Under the pieces are notes generated by a model. That model was not told the origin of the DNA and did no database searches. It was given only the letters and a program-made list of their open reading frames with translations. Shown here one piece after another: positions 43,313 to 52,261 of a DNA stretch of 64,000 bases. Each line of letters starts with the position of its first letter. The stretch's first letter is position 1. Position numbers and translations under genes: made by a program. This DNA is from an uncultured Eubacteriales bacterium (GTDB taxonomy: Bacteria > Bacillota > Clostridia > Peptostreptococcales > Anaerovoracaceae). The stretch is taken from positions 24,764-88,763 of the forward strand of contig CACYHR010000025.1 of assembly GCA_902774265.1 (NCBI GenBank). Direction: 5' to 3'.

Positions 43313-43384
43313 TACTTTGTGCACTGAATGCAGTCGTGCTGATAAGCGGTTGAATTAAACGCAGAAAGGAAACGGTAAAACAAT

Positions 43385-43687
43385 ATGAACAAGAGATCAA
43401 ATGCAGCAGCAGTAATATCATATATAACATGGCTGGGATTTCTCATAGCGATACTCGCAGGCGACAGGACCGACAGATTCACTATGCATCATATCAACCA
43501 GGCGCTCGTGCTCAATCTGGCAGGACTCCTGGGCGGTCTGCTTGCGGTCATACCGGTGCTTGGATGGATGGCAGCGGGAATCATATCTGTATCAGTCTTC
43601 GTTCTGGAATGTATGGGAGTATACAGAGCAGCGACCTGGAATGATGAACCTCTGCCTCTGGCAGGAGAATTTCATCTGATCGGATAG
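43385..43687 (+). CDS. Small DUF4870-like membrane protein
   Basis: A 100-residue protein with three hydrophobic segments (AAVISYITWLGFLIAILAG; LVLNLAGLLGGLLAVIPVLG; GIISVSVFVLECMGVYRA) and the short motif TMHHINQAL between them, as in DUF4870 proteins (F..H..QAL). AAAGGA lies upstream. Function unknown. Confidence 0.7.
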   Translation: MNKRSNAAAVISYITWLGFLIAILAGDRTDRFTMHHINQALVLNLAGLLGGLLAVIPVLGWMAAGIISVSVFVLECMGVYRAATWNDEPLPLAGEFHLIG

Positions 43688-43756
43688 TTGCTGTTCTGCC
43701 GGGACAGGATCATCAGCGAAGCTGCGGGCTATGTCTGCAGCTTTTTGGATATTAAA

Positions 43757-43794
43757 TTGCGCTGATATGCAAATTAGGATATAATTTGCATATC
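43757..43794 (+). promoter_or_regulatory. Toxin-antitoxin promoter with palindromic operator
   Basis: TTGCGC, a 17-base spacer and TATAAT (43780-43785). A perfect 12-bp inverted repeat, GATATGCAAATT / AATTTGCATATC, spans the spacer and the -10 (43764-43775 and 43783-43794). It is a classic layout for autorepression by the antitoxin. Confidence 0.8.
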
Positions 43795-43841
43795 TAACAA
43801 AGATCTAATGAACATATGTGGATAAAGCACGGAGGACGAGT

Positions 43842-44120
43842 ATGCACCCGGTAAGAGAAAGTATAAGACCATCAGCTGATCTGAGAAATCATTACAGTGA
43901 TATTTCCCGTCAGTGTCGTGAGGAAAGAGAAGCGGTCATAATCACAGTTAACGGGAGGGGCGATACGGTGTCTTTGAATTATGATGAGTACAGACGCCTT
44001 ATTGCCAGACTGGAGCTGCTGGAACTGCTGGCTGAGGCCGAGGAAGATGTTATGAAAGACAGAACAGCACCAATGCAGTCAACATATGACAACATACGGG
44101 CAATGCTCAAGGGAGAGTAG
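43842..44120 (+). CDS. Phd/YefM-type antitoxin
   Basis: 92 residues from MHPVRESIRPSADLRNHYSD, the Phd/YefM DNA-binding start, through VIITVNGRGDTVSLNYDEY to an acidic helical tail that binds toxin. GGAGG six bases before the ATG fixes the start. Three bases separate it from the toxin gene. The palindrome at 43764 is its likely operator. Confidence 0.88.
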   Translation: MHPVRESIRPSADLRNHYSDISRQCREEREAVIITVNGRGDTVSLNYDEYRRLIARLELLELLAEAEEDVMKDRTAPMQSTYDNIRAMLKGE

Positions 44121-44123
44121 CAG

Positions 44124-44438
44124 ATGTATACAATAATACGAACGGACACTGCTGATGCCTGTCTCACGAGCATAATCCTTTATATTGCTGAAAAATTCGG
44201 CAATAATACCGCTCTTGAAAAACTGGATGAGATCGAAAAGAGCATAAATACTCTTGCAGATGATCCGTATATCGGCATGGATCCTAAGTATATGATATTT
44301 AAGAGACAGGGATTCAAGGTCCTGGTATTGGAGAAAGACCTTGTTTTTTACAAAATCAATGAAAAAGAAAAAAACGTCATTGTATACGCGGTTACGGACC
44401 ATAGACAGGACTATATGAAGATACTTAACGGTATGTAA
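44124..44438 (+). CDS. RelE/ParE family toxin
   Basis: A complete 104-residue toxin: MYTIIRTDTADACLTSIILY, then a helical hairpin, GFKVLVLEKDLVFYKINE and the C-terminal strand VIVYAVTDHRQDYM with the basic residues of the active face. It pairs with the upstream antitoxin. In contrast with the toxin at 3863 it is intact. Confidence 0.87.
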   Translation: MYTIIRTDTADACLTSIILYIAEKFGNNTALEKLDEIEKSINTLADDPYIGMDPKYMIFKRQGFKVLVLEKDLVFYKINEKEKNVIVYAVTDHRQDYMKILNGM

Positions 44439-44567
44439 TTGTTCAATACTGTGCGGGATGGAACAATACACTAAAAGTCCGGAATGCTGTATAATGTAAC
44501 TAATTACCGGCGAACTCAGCTATGAATATGGCACTGAAAGGAAAGACGCGAGAGGAAGGTGGATCGT

Positions 44568-46043
44568 ATGTCAAAAGAAGATAAAAAGGACAAGCAGGAG
44601 GAAAAACAGGCCCGTAAAGCGGAACTCAAGGCTCTGCGTGAAAAGCTGATGTCACAGCAGCAGGAGATACGGGATAAGAAGCTGCCGGTCATCGTGCTGG
44701 TAGAGGGATGGGCTACTGCCGGCAAAGGAAATCTGATCAATGAGATCATAAGCGAGCTCGACCCGAGATTTTACAATGTAACCACGAACAGGATCGAGCC
44801 GGAAGCTAAATCGCGATATCCTTTCCTCTATCCTTACTTCAAAAGCATCCCGGAAAACGGCAAGATCATGATATATGACTCCGGATGGATGGAGGACTGT
44901 GTGCAAAAGCTGATGGGCCGTGAGATCACTAAGGGTGAGTACAAAAACCGTATCCGCACTGTCAATGAATTCGAGAGGCAGCTGCGTGACGGAGGTTATC
45001 TTATACTGAAACTCTTCCTTGATATCGATGAGGAGGAACAGGAAAAGCGCATACGTGCAATACGAGATAATATCGAGACGGAGTGGCGTGTATCCGGTGA
45101 GGATTTGCGGCAGCATCGGGAGTATGAGCTTTTCCGCAAGACATACGAGTCCTTTATGGAAAAGACCGGAAAGCAGCTGCCATGGCATGTGCTGGATGGA
45201 AAAAAGAAGAACGCCGCTGCGCGTGAGGCCCTGAAACTCCTTACGGATATGGTGGATAAAGCGCTTTCAAAGGGCCGCTATACCGGTAAGCCGTTCGAAG
45301 AAGAATTTCCGCTGCTGAAAATGCCTAAGCTGGCCGATGTGGATCTTTCTGTGGCGCTGACAGACGAGGAATACCGCGAGCAGCTCAAGCCGCTTCAGAA
45401 GCGCCTTGCAAAGCTGCATAATGTCATTTACCGCAAGAAAATCCCTGTCATTCTCTGCTATGAGGGCTGGGATGCCGCGGGCAAGGGCGGAAATATACGC
45501 CGTGTAGCACGGCCGCTGGATCCCCGCGGTTTCGATGTGATGCCGATCGCATCACCTGAACCGCATGAGCTGGCAAGACAGTATCTCTGGCGTTTCTGGA
45601 CGAGACTGCCGCGGACAGGCCATGTCTGTATCTTTGACCGCACCTGGTACGGCCGTGTAATGGTTGAACGCATAGAGGGTTTCTGCACTGAGGATGACTG
45701 GAAGCGCGCATACAACGAGATCAACGAATTCGAGCGCCAGCTCACCGAATGGGGTGCTGTCATATTGAAATTCTGGATCCATATAGATCAGGACACACAG
45801 CTCGAGCGTTTCAATGCCCGTCAGAACAACCCGGAAAAGCAGTGGAAACTGACTGAGGAGGACTGGCGCAACCGCGAGAAATGGCCTGTCTATGAGGAGG
45901 CCATAGATGAGATGCTGCAAAAGACCAGCACAGAAAACGCTCCATGGGTAATTATCGAGTCCAATGACAAGAAGTATGCCCGTATCAAAGCTCTTAAGAT
46001 AGTTATCGATGCGCTTGAAAAAGCCATCGAGTCCAGACTGTAG
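44568..46043 (+). CDS. Polyphosphate:AMP phosphotransferase, two-domain class II PPK2
   Basis: Uses polyphosphate to phosphorylate AMP to ADP. Two tandem P-loop kinase domains are seen: EGWATAGKGN with YDSGWMED in the first, and EGWDAAGKGG, RPLDPRGFDV and FDRTWYGRVMVERIEGF in the second, which carries the better conserved catalytic residues. The tandem form is typical of class II PPK2. The ATG at 44568 follows AGGAAGG. A TATAAT (44492-44497) and an inverted repeat (ATTGTTC/GAACAAT, 44438-44467) lie upstream. It forms a module with the PPK1 gene 26 bases downstream. Confidence 0.92.
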   Translation: MSKEDKKDKQEEKQARKAELKALREKLMSQQQEIRDKKLPVIVLVEGWATAGKGNLINEIISELDPRFYNVTTNRIEPEAKSRYPFLYPYFKSIPENGKIMIYDSGWMEDCVQKLMGREITKGEYKNRIRTVNEFERQLRDGGYLILKLFLDIDEEEQEKRIRAIRDNIETEWRVSGEDLRQHREYELFRKTYESFMEKTGKQLPWHVLDGKKKNAAAREALKLLTDMVDKALSKGRYTGKPFEEEFPLLKMPKLADVDLSVALTDEEYREQLKPLQKRLAKLHNVIYRKKIPVILCYEGWDAAGKGGNIRRVARPLDPRGFDVMPIASPEPHELARQYLWRFWTRLPRTGHVCIFDRTWYGRVMVERIEGFCTEDDWKRAYNEINEFERQLTEWGAVILKFWIHIDQDTQLERFNARQNNPEKQWKLTEEDWRNREKWPVYEEAIDEMLQKTSTENAPWVIIESNDKKYARIKALKIVIDALEKAIESRL

Positions 46044-46069
46044 TAAAAAAGGACTGCTGAGGCAGGAAT

Positions 46070-48274
46070 ATGGCAGGCAAAGATATGGCAGGCAAAGAGA
46101 AAAAAAGCAAGAGCAATAGCAAAAACGATAATCGCAGCGAGTCTGAGAATATATACATCAACCGTGAACTGAGCTGGATGGCGTTCAATCTGCGGGTGCT
46201 TCAGGAAGCAGCCGACACGTCAGTTCCGCTTTTGGAGCGTTTGAAATTCCTTATGATATACCAGTCTAATCTGGAGGAATTCTACCGCGTGCGCATCGGG
46301 ATACTGACCCACAGGGCCATGCTGACTCCGGATAAGAGGGATACTGTCTCAGGCATGCTCCCGGAGACAGAGATCGATGAGATCCTGCGTGTCACGCGCG
46401 AGCAGCAGATCATGATGGAAAGCGTCTGGAAGGCAATCCGGGAAGAACTTCATGCCAATAAGGTGGACGTGCTGGATTTCAGAAAGATCAGCAAGGTGGA
46501 CGAGCTGATGAGCAAGAAGCTCTTCGGCGATATTCGCAGACTGCTTGACCCGAGAATTATCAGCATCGATCAGTCGCTGCCGTTTTTGTGGGACGGTGAG
46601 TCCTGCATTATCGCATTTCTACGCCGCGGCTCGGAGCAGATGCTGTGCGTTATACCGCTTCACCGCATACCTGCTTATATGAGCTTTGAGATAGACGGCT
46701 GCCAGAAGATCGTGCTGACCGCACAGCTGGTGCGCCATTTTCTGCCGCAGCTTCTGAAAAAAGAGAATATCACTATCGTACAATCGGCCGTAGTTGAAGT
46801 AACGAGAAACGCGGATGTGTTTCTGGCTGATGCAGTCAACCGCTCTGATGAAAACCTGCGCGAAAAGGTTTCGGCCATGCTCAGCAAACGCCGCAGGGAA
46901 ATGCCTGTGCGAGTGCGTCTCTACGGCAAACTGAATGATTCCGCACGTGCCGTGCTGGTCAGGAAACTGCGGATTCCCGATAACAGGATCTTTGTGCAGA
47001 ATGTGCCGTTCGATCTGTCATTCCGTTCCTGCATAGGCGGGCCGGCCGATTTCCGCTATGAGGAACGCCGTCCTGCAAGAGATATCGGTCTCAAAAAAGG
47101 AGAGTATTTTTCATATATAGAGAAGACTGACCTTTTGCTGAGCACACCTTTCCAGAGCATGCTGCCGTTTGTCGACATAATTTATGAGGCGGCGGACGAT
47201 CCGGAAGTGCTCTCAATCAAGATCACGCTTTACCGCATGTCCGGCAGCAGCAAAATCGCTGCTGCTCTGGCCTATGCTGCCGACAGGGGCAAGGATGTCC
47301 TCTGTCTTCTCGAGCTGCGCGCCCGCTTTGATGAGCAGAATAATATTGACTATTCCGAGATGCTTGAGGATGCGGGCTGCCGCGTGATATACGGATTGCC
47401 GGATTTCAAGGTCCACAGCAAACTCTGCGTCATTACACGTCAGCACAACGGTAATATATGCTATATAACTCAGGTCGGTACAGGGAACTACAACGAGGTA
47501 ACCGGCGAACAGTACACCGATCTCTCGCTTATAACGGCGAGAGAGGATGCCGGCATTGATGGAGAAGCAGCTTTCGCTGCGCTGCTGAACGGAGAGATCC
47601 CGCCCGAAGCAAAAAGTCTCTGGATCGCACCTCTCAGCTTCAAGAGCCGCGTTATAGAGATGCTGGACCGTGAGATCGCAAAGGGAGAAGAAGGACATGT
47701 TGCCATAAAGGTAAACTCCCTGAATAACATAGATATCATGGAAAAGCTGATCGAATGCTCTCAGGCCGGTGTAAAGGTAGAACTCTTTATACGCGGAATC
47801 TGTTGCCTGCGTCCGGGCGTGCCCGGCAAGACCGATAACATCACGGTCAGGAGCGTAGTCGGCCGATGGCTTGAACATTCGAGGATATACTGCTTCGGAG
47901 AGGGAAGCGAGCAGAGGATATTCATCGGTTCAGGCGATCTGCTTAACCGTAATCTGGAACGCCGCGTGGAGGTATTCATCGAAGCGGTCACGCCGGATAC
48001 CCGAAAGCAGCTGTGCCGTGTGCTCGATGCACTGCGCGAGGATCGTGAGAAATCACGCAGAATGCTTCCCGACGGCAGCTATGTGCGCGATCCCGATGGA
48101 AAAGGTACATCCTCCCAGGAGGCGCTCTACCGGTATTTCAGTACACTGAAGGTATCAGCGGATGATAAGGGATCAGCGGACGATAAGAAATCTGCTGACA
48201 CAGAAGCAGCTGATGCAGCAGCTTCGAACAAAAAAGGCTTATTTAACTGGCTGAAAAAACCGTTTCTCAAATGA
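46070..48274 (+). CDS. ppk1: Polyphosphate kinase 1
   Basis: Reversible ATP-dependent polyphosphate synthesis, 734 residues. The N-terminal domain has INRELSWMAFNLRVL and SNLEEFYRVRIG. The catalytic PLD-like domains carry the autophosphorylated His in FKVHSKLCVI (near 47414) and the second His in WLEHSRIYCF (near 47875), plus GSGDLLNRNLERRVE. A 15-base tandem duplication covers the start (MAGKDMAGKE), and an Asp/Lys/Ala repeat (SADDKGSADDKKSAD) precedes the C-terminus. With PPK2 the cell can both store and spend polyphosphate. Confidence 0.96.
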   Translation: MAGKDMAGKEKKSKSNSKNDNRSESENIYINRELSWMAFNLRVLQEAADTSVPLLERLKFLMIYQSNLEEFYRVRIGILTHRAMLTPDKRDTVSGMLPETEIDEILRVTREQQIMMESVWKAIREELHANKVDVLDFRKISKVDELMSKKLFGDIRRLLDPRIISIDQSLPFLWDGESCIIAFLRRGSEQMLCVIPLHRIPAYMSFEIDGCQKIVLTAQLVRHFLPQLLKKENITIVQSAVVEVTRNADVFLADAVNRSDENLREKVSAMLSKRRREMPVRVRLYGKLNDSARAVLVRKLRIPDNRIFVQNVPFDLSFRSCIGGPADFRYEERRPARDIGLKKGEYFSYIEKTDLLLSTPFQSMLPFVDIIYEAADDPEVLSIKITLYRMSGSSKIAAALAYAADRGKDVLCLLELRARFDEQNNIDYSEMLEDAGCRVIYGLPDFKVHSKLCVITRQHNGNICYITQVGTGNYNEVTGEQYTDLSLITAREDAGIDGEAAFAALLNGEIPPEAKSLWIAPLSFKSRVIEMLDREIAKGEEGHVAIKVNSLNNIDIMEKLIECSQAGVKVELFIRGICCLRPGVPGKTDNITVRSVVGRWLEHSRIYCFGEGSEQRIFIGSGDLLNRNLERRVEVFIEAVTPDTRKQLCRVLDALREDREKSRRMLPDGSYVRDPDGKGTSSQEALYRYFSTLKVSADDKGSADDKKSADTEAADAAASNKKGLFNWLKKPFLK

Positions 48275-48298
48275 TCAGCAATACAAGGAGGATCCGAT

Positions 48299-48772
48299 AT
48301 GAAAATCGCAATGGCAAACGATCATGCAGGTACACGCATGAAGAATGAAATCAGGAAGCAGCTGGAAGCTATGGGTCATGAGGTCGTTGATTTTGGGACA
48401 TATGATGAAAATGCAGCTGACCTCCCGGATTATGTCTATCCTGCCGCTATTGCTGTCGCAAAGGGCGAATGTGACAGGGGTATTTTTGTCGATGGCGTAG
48501 GTTACGGAAGCGCTATGATAGCTAATAAGATAAACGGCATATATGCGGCAGTATGTCAGGATCCGCTGTGTGCCGCCCTCTCAAGACAGCACAATGATAC
48601 GAATGTGCTCTGCCTGGGGGCAAAAATCATAGGAACGCTTATCTCGGCGGAAATAGTCAATGTCTGGATGAATACAGATGCTTTCACGGCAGAAAAATAC
48701 GTAAATCGTGTAAACAAGGTCAAAGCAATCAATGACCGGCACTGCGTTCCGCTCGAAGAAATCGCGGAGTGA
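48299..48772 (+). CDS. RpiB/LacA/LacB family protein with altered active-site cysteine
   Basis: 157 residues with the ribose-5-phosphate isomerase B fold: IAMANDHAG at the start, IANKINGIYAAV and SRQHNDTNVLCLGAKIIG. Where RpiB has the catalytic Cys in ICGTGIG, this protein reads VDGVGYG (Asp65), so the usual proton-shuttling thiol is absent. It may act on another sugar phosphate or have a different base. AGGAGG precedes the ATG. It sits between PPK1 and acetolactate decarboxylase. Confidence 0.8.
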   Translation: MKIAMANDHAGTRMKNEIRKQLEAMGHEVVDFGTYDENAADLPDYVYPAAIAVAKGECDRGIFVDGVGYGSAMIANKINGIYAAVCQDPLCAALSRQHNDTNVLCLGAKIIGTLISAEIVNVWMNTDAFTAEKYVNRVNKVKAINDRHCVPLEEIAE

Positions 48773-48834
48773 TCACACAGCGTCACTCGCTGGTTACGGT
48801 ATTGCAGTATGAGTCTGCGCAGGGCTCGGAGATT

Positions 48835-49587
48835 ATGTCAATGTGGACGAGGAAATATAAAATGGCAGAACAGTTAATGTATCAGGTATCGACGCTGCAG
48901 GCGCTTGCTATGGGATATTCCAGAAGTGTTATAACTGTGGAGGATCTTCTCAGGCACGGAGATATCGGACTGGGAACATTTGAAGATGTAAACGGAGAGA
49001 TGATAATGCTGGACGGAGGTTGCTTCCGTGCAACAGAAGACGGCACTGTTGTCATGGCTGAGCCGGACAGGGGCGTGCCTTTCTGCGCGGTTACATTCTA
49101 TTCAGACGGTTCTGCTGATCCGATAGGAGAAATAAGTGATATTGATCAGCTTAAACAGCTGCTGGACATACGCATAGATGAAGATTTCAGCCTTAACAGC
49201 ATGCATGTAGCGCGCATTGACGGTTTTTTCAGAAAGGTAAGCGCAAGATCGGAATCGGCTTACAGATCGCAGCATGTAACACTGAAGGATATTCTGGGAA
49301 ATACACAAACCGAGTTTTACTTCAGTGATATCAGGGGAACGCTGGTATGCGTTCACTTCCCTGATTATATGGACGGGATAAACGCGCCCGGCTGGCACCT
49401 GCACTTTGTTTCAGAAGACAGGAAGTACGGCGGCCATGTATTTGATCTGGATATGGAAAAAGGAACAGTGAATATCAATAAGATAAGTCAGATACATATT
49501 CAGCTGCCGAATGCGCTTGACTTCGATACATATTCGCTTAAGGAAGCATCACAGGACGAGATCAAAGAAGTAGAGCAGGGAAAGTAG
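48835..49587 (+). CDS. Alpha-acetolactate decarboxylase
   Basis: Decarboxylates acetolactate to acetoin and steers excess pyruvate away from acid formation. The zinc-binding His cluster is in GWHLHFVSEDRKYGGHVFD, together with GIGTFED-like GLGTFEDVNGEMIMLDG and the C-terminal IQLP. The frame is open from 48769, overlapping the preceding gene; I start at the ATG at 48835 (GGAG upstream), with another at 48859. No acetolactate synthase is in the window. Confidence 0.9.
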   Translation: MSMWTRKYKMAEQLMYQVSTLQALAMGYSRSVITVEDLLRHGDIGLGTFEDVNGEMIMLDGGCFRATEDGTVVMAEPDRGVPFCAVTFYSDGSADPIGEISDIDQLKQLLDIRIDEDFSLNSMHVARIDGFFRKVSARSESAYRSQHVTLKDILGNTQTEFYFSDIRGTLVCVHFPDYMDGINAPGWHLHFVSEDRKYGGHVFDLDMEKGTVNINKISQIHIQLPNALDFDTYSLKEASQDEIKEVEQGK

Positions 49588-49648
49588 ATACTGCAAAAAA
49601 TTAAAGAAGCTTATTTTCGTTATGCAAATCTGATATCATATCTTTATT

Positions 49649-50068
49649 ATGGAAGAACAAAACTCAGTATTCAGAAAGAAAACGCTTGAGCGCATCTCAT
49701 CTCCGGAGCAGCTCACTGACTATCTGCATGTAACCGGACCGGGCATATGGATCATGCTGATAATAATAATGCTCCTGCTCGGAAGTCTTTTTACGTGGGC
49801 TGCGATCGGTACTCTTGAAACAAAGGCGGATGTCAGTGTGGATGTAAAGCAGCACAATGCGGTAGTCATCGCACCGGGCGGAGAAAAGCTCGCAGAGGGC
49901 ATGCCTCTTCGCGTATCCGGGCAGGATACAACGATCGCTTCTGCAACGGCAGATGAATATGGCAGAACGGTAGGAGTTGCAGAGGTCGCACTTCCGGACG
50001 GAAAATATGAAGGCGCGGTCGTAACAGAGACTGTGCATGCCATAGATTTTCTGATCGAAAGCAGGTGA
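49649..50068 (+). CDS. NHLM-type secretion protein, minimal HlyD-like form
   Basis: 139 residues: family motif RISSPEQLTDYLHVTGPGIW, one membrane helix (IMLIIIMLLLGSLFTWAAI) and a short extracellular part with IAPGGEKLAEGMPLRVSG. It lacks the coiled coil and second half of the long paralogue at 32317. It starts the second exporter operon, five bases before the peptidase-transporter gene. No complete ribosome site is obvious. Confidence 0.8.
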   Translation: MEEQNSVFRKKTLERISSPEQLTDYLHVTGPGIWIMLIIIMLLLGSLFTWAAIGTLETKADVSVDVKQHNAVVIAPGGEKLAEGMPLRVSGQDTTIASATADEYGRTVGVAEVALPDGKYEGAVVTETVHAIDFLIESR

Positions 50069-50072
50069 GATC

Positions 50073-52250
50073 TTGTCAAAAAAAAGTATCAGACCTACTA
50101 TAAGAAAAGGTGTGGCCAAGGTTCCTGTGGTGATGCAGCTGGAAGCGCTTGAATGCGGAGCTGCATCTCTTGCCATGGTCATGGCTTATTACGGTAAATG
50201 GGTTCCGCTGGAGCAGGTCAGGCTGGACTGCGGGGTCTCGCGTGACGGCTCCAAGGCAAAAAATATATATATGGCGGCTGAGAACTACGGATTCAATGTC
50301 GAAGCTTATCGTATGAGTCCGGAGGCGCTGCAGCACGAAGGACTTTTTCCGTGCATAATTCACTGGAATATGGACCATTTTGTTGTGCTGAACGGCTTCA
50401 AAGGCAAATGGGTCTATATCAATGATCCGGCAAGAGGTTCTGTCAAAGTCAGCTTTGAGGAATTCGATAAATCTTTCACCGGTGTTGTTATAATTCCGGT
50501 TCCTTCTGAGAACTTTGAGCCCGGAGGAAAGCGCAGGAGTACTTTTTCATTTGCACGCAAAAGACTCAAAGGTGCAGGCGCAGCCGCTGTTTTTGTGATG
50601 CTTACTACTGCAATCACATATCTGTTCGGTATTGCGAATTCCGTAACTGCCCGTATATTCATGGATCGGCTTCTCACCGGTATTAACAGCGAGTGGCTGT
50701 ATCCGTTTTTGTCTGTTATGATATTGCTGGCGGTGATACAGATAGTCGTTGCATGGGCTCAGGCAATCTACTCACTCAAGATCAACGGCAAAATGTCAGT
50801 GATCGGCAATACCACATATATGTGGAAAGTGCTGCACCTGCCTATGGAATTTTTTTCACAGCGGCTGGCCGGAGACATCCAGAGCCGTGCGCTCATGAAT
50901 GCATCGATAGCCGGAACTCTTGTGAATACCTTTGCGCCGCTTCTTCTGAACAGCGTCATGATGATCTTTTATCTGTTCATCATGCTGAGGCAGAGTCCTT
51001 TGCTTACTATGATAGGCATCTCCGCAATGCTGCTCAATATCATTGTTGCCCGGATCATCTCTTCGAGGAGAGTCAACATCACGAGGGTCCAGATGAGGGA
51101 TGCCGGAAAGCTTGAATCAGCTACTGTTACAGGGATCAGTATGATTGAAACTATCAAGGCCAGCGGAGCGGAGGGCGGTTTCTTTCGCAAATGGGCCGGC
51201 TATCAGGCGTCTGTAAACACACAGACCGTCAAGCTGATAAAGAATAATCAGTATCTCGGGATGCTTCCGGAGTTTTTCGCTTCGGTTGCGAATTATTCCG
51301 TTCTTGTAGCAGGCGTATACCTGGTTATGAAAGGCTCTTTTTCTCTGGGTGCTGTGATGATGTTCCAGGGCTTCCTGACATCCTTTATGTCACCTGCCAT
51401 GATGCTTGTTACGGCAGGACAGACGATTCAGGAGATGCGCACTCAGATGGAAAGGGTAGAGGATGTCATGGAGTATCCGGATGATTCTGCTGTTCTGAAC
51501 CATGAGACAGACTCGCAGAATCTCAGCAAACTGAGCGGAAATATAGAGCTCAGGAACATAAGCTTCGGCTATTCCAGACTTGAAAAACCGCTGATCAGAG
51601 ATTTTTCACTGAGCATGAAGACCGGCGACAGGATAGCCCTTGTCGGCAAATCGGGCTGCGGCAAATCTACCATATCCAAGCTTGTATCCGGAATATGTCA
51701 GCCGTGGAGCGGCGAGATACTCTTTGACGGTAAACCGAGAGAAGCCTACCCGCGCGAGGTTATGGTAGGATCACTTGCTGTAGTTGATCAGGACATAATA
51801 CTTTTTGAAGATACGATCTCAAATAATATAAAGATGTGGGATGAAAGTATCAAGGACTTTGAAATGATACTTGCGGCAAGAGATGCTAAGCTGCATGATG
51901 ATATAAGCGCGCTGAACGGAGGCTATAATCACAGGCTTGTCAACGGCGGAAAGAATATGTCAGGCGGACAGCGCCAGCGCATGGAGATCGCGAGAGTCCT
52001 GGCCCAGGATCCTACAATAATTATTCTTGATGAGGCCACATCCGCGCTGGATGCGCGCACGGAGTATGAAGTAGTCAATGCTATCCATGACCGCGGCATC
52101 ACATGCATAGTAATTGCGCACAGGCTGTCAACAGTGCGGGACTGCGATGAGATCATAGTGCTGGACGGCGGTCTGGTGGCTGAACGCGGCACACATGACG
52201 AGCTGATGGCAAACGGCGGCATATACGCCGATCTTGTGGCAAATGAGTAA
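50073..52250 (+). CDS. NHLM bacteriocin-system ABC transporter, C39 peptidase/permease/ATPase (complete copy)
   Basis: A 725-residue paralogue of the gene at 33894. The C39 triad is Cys28 (LECGAAS), a His in NMDHFVVL and an Asp in INDPARG. The ATPase is complete: SLSMKTGDRIALVGKSGCG before and at Walker A, NMSGGQRQRM and IIILDEATSALD. No double-glycine peptide is seen next to it, so it may serve the peptides at 31475 and 31835 or others elsewhere. Confidence 0.93.
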   Translation: MSKKSIRPTIRKGVAKVPVVMQLEALECGAASLAMVMAYYGKWVPLEQVRLDCGVSRDGSKAKNIYMAAENYGFNVEAYRMSPEALQHEGLFPCIIHWNMDHFVVLNGFKGKWVYINDPARGSVKVSFEEFDKSFTGVVIIPVPSENFEPGGKRRSTFSFARKRLKGAGAAAVFVMLTTAITYLFGIANSVTARIFMDRLLTGINSEWLYPFLSVMILLAVIQIVVAWAQAIYSLKINGKMSVIGNTTYMWKVLHLPMEFFSQRLAGDIQSRALMNASIAGTLVNTFAPLLLNSVMMIFYLFIMLRQSPLLTMIGISAMLLNIIVARIISSRRVNITRVQMRDAGKLESATVTGISMIETIKASGAEGGFFRKWAGYQASVNTQTVKLIKNNQYLGMLPEFFASVANYSVLVAGVYLVMKGSFSLGAVMMFQGFLTSFMSPAMMLVTAGQTIQEMRTQMERVEDVMEYPDDSAVLNHETDSQNLSKLSGNIELRNISFGYSRLEKPLIRDFSLSMKTGDRIALVGKSGCGKSTISKLVSGICQPWSGEILFDGKPREAYPREVMVGSLAVVDQDIILFEDTISNNIKMWDESIKDFEMILAARDAKLHDDISALNGGYNHRLVNGGKNMSGGQRQRMEIARVLAQDPTIIILDEATSALDARTEYEVVNAIHDRGITCIVIAHRLSTVRDCDEIIVLDGGLVAERGTHDELMANGGIYADLVANE

Positions 52251-52261
52251 GGAGCGAAGTA

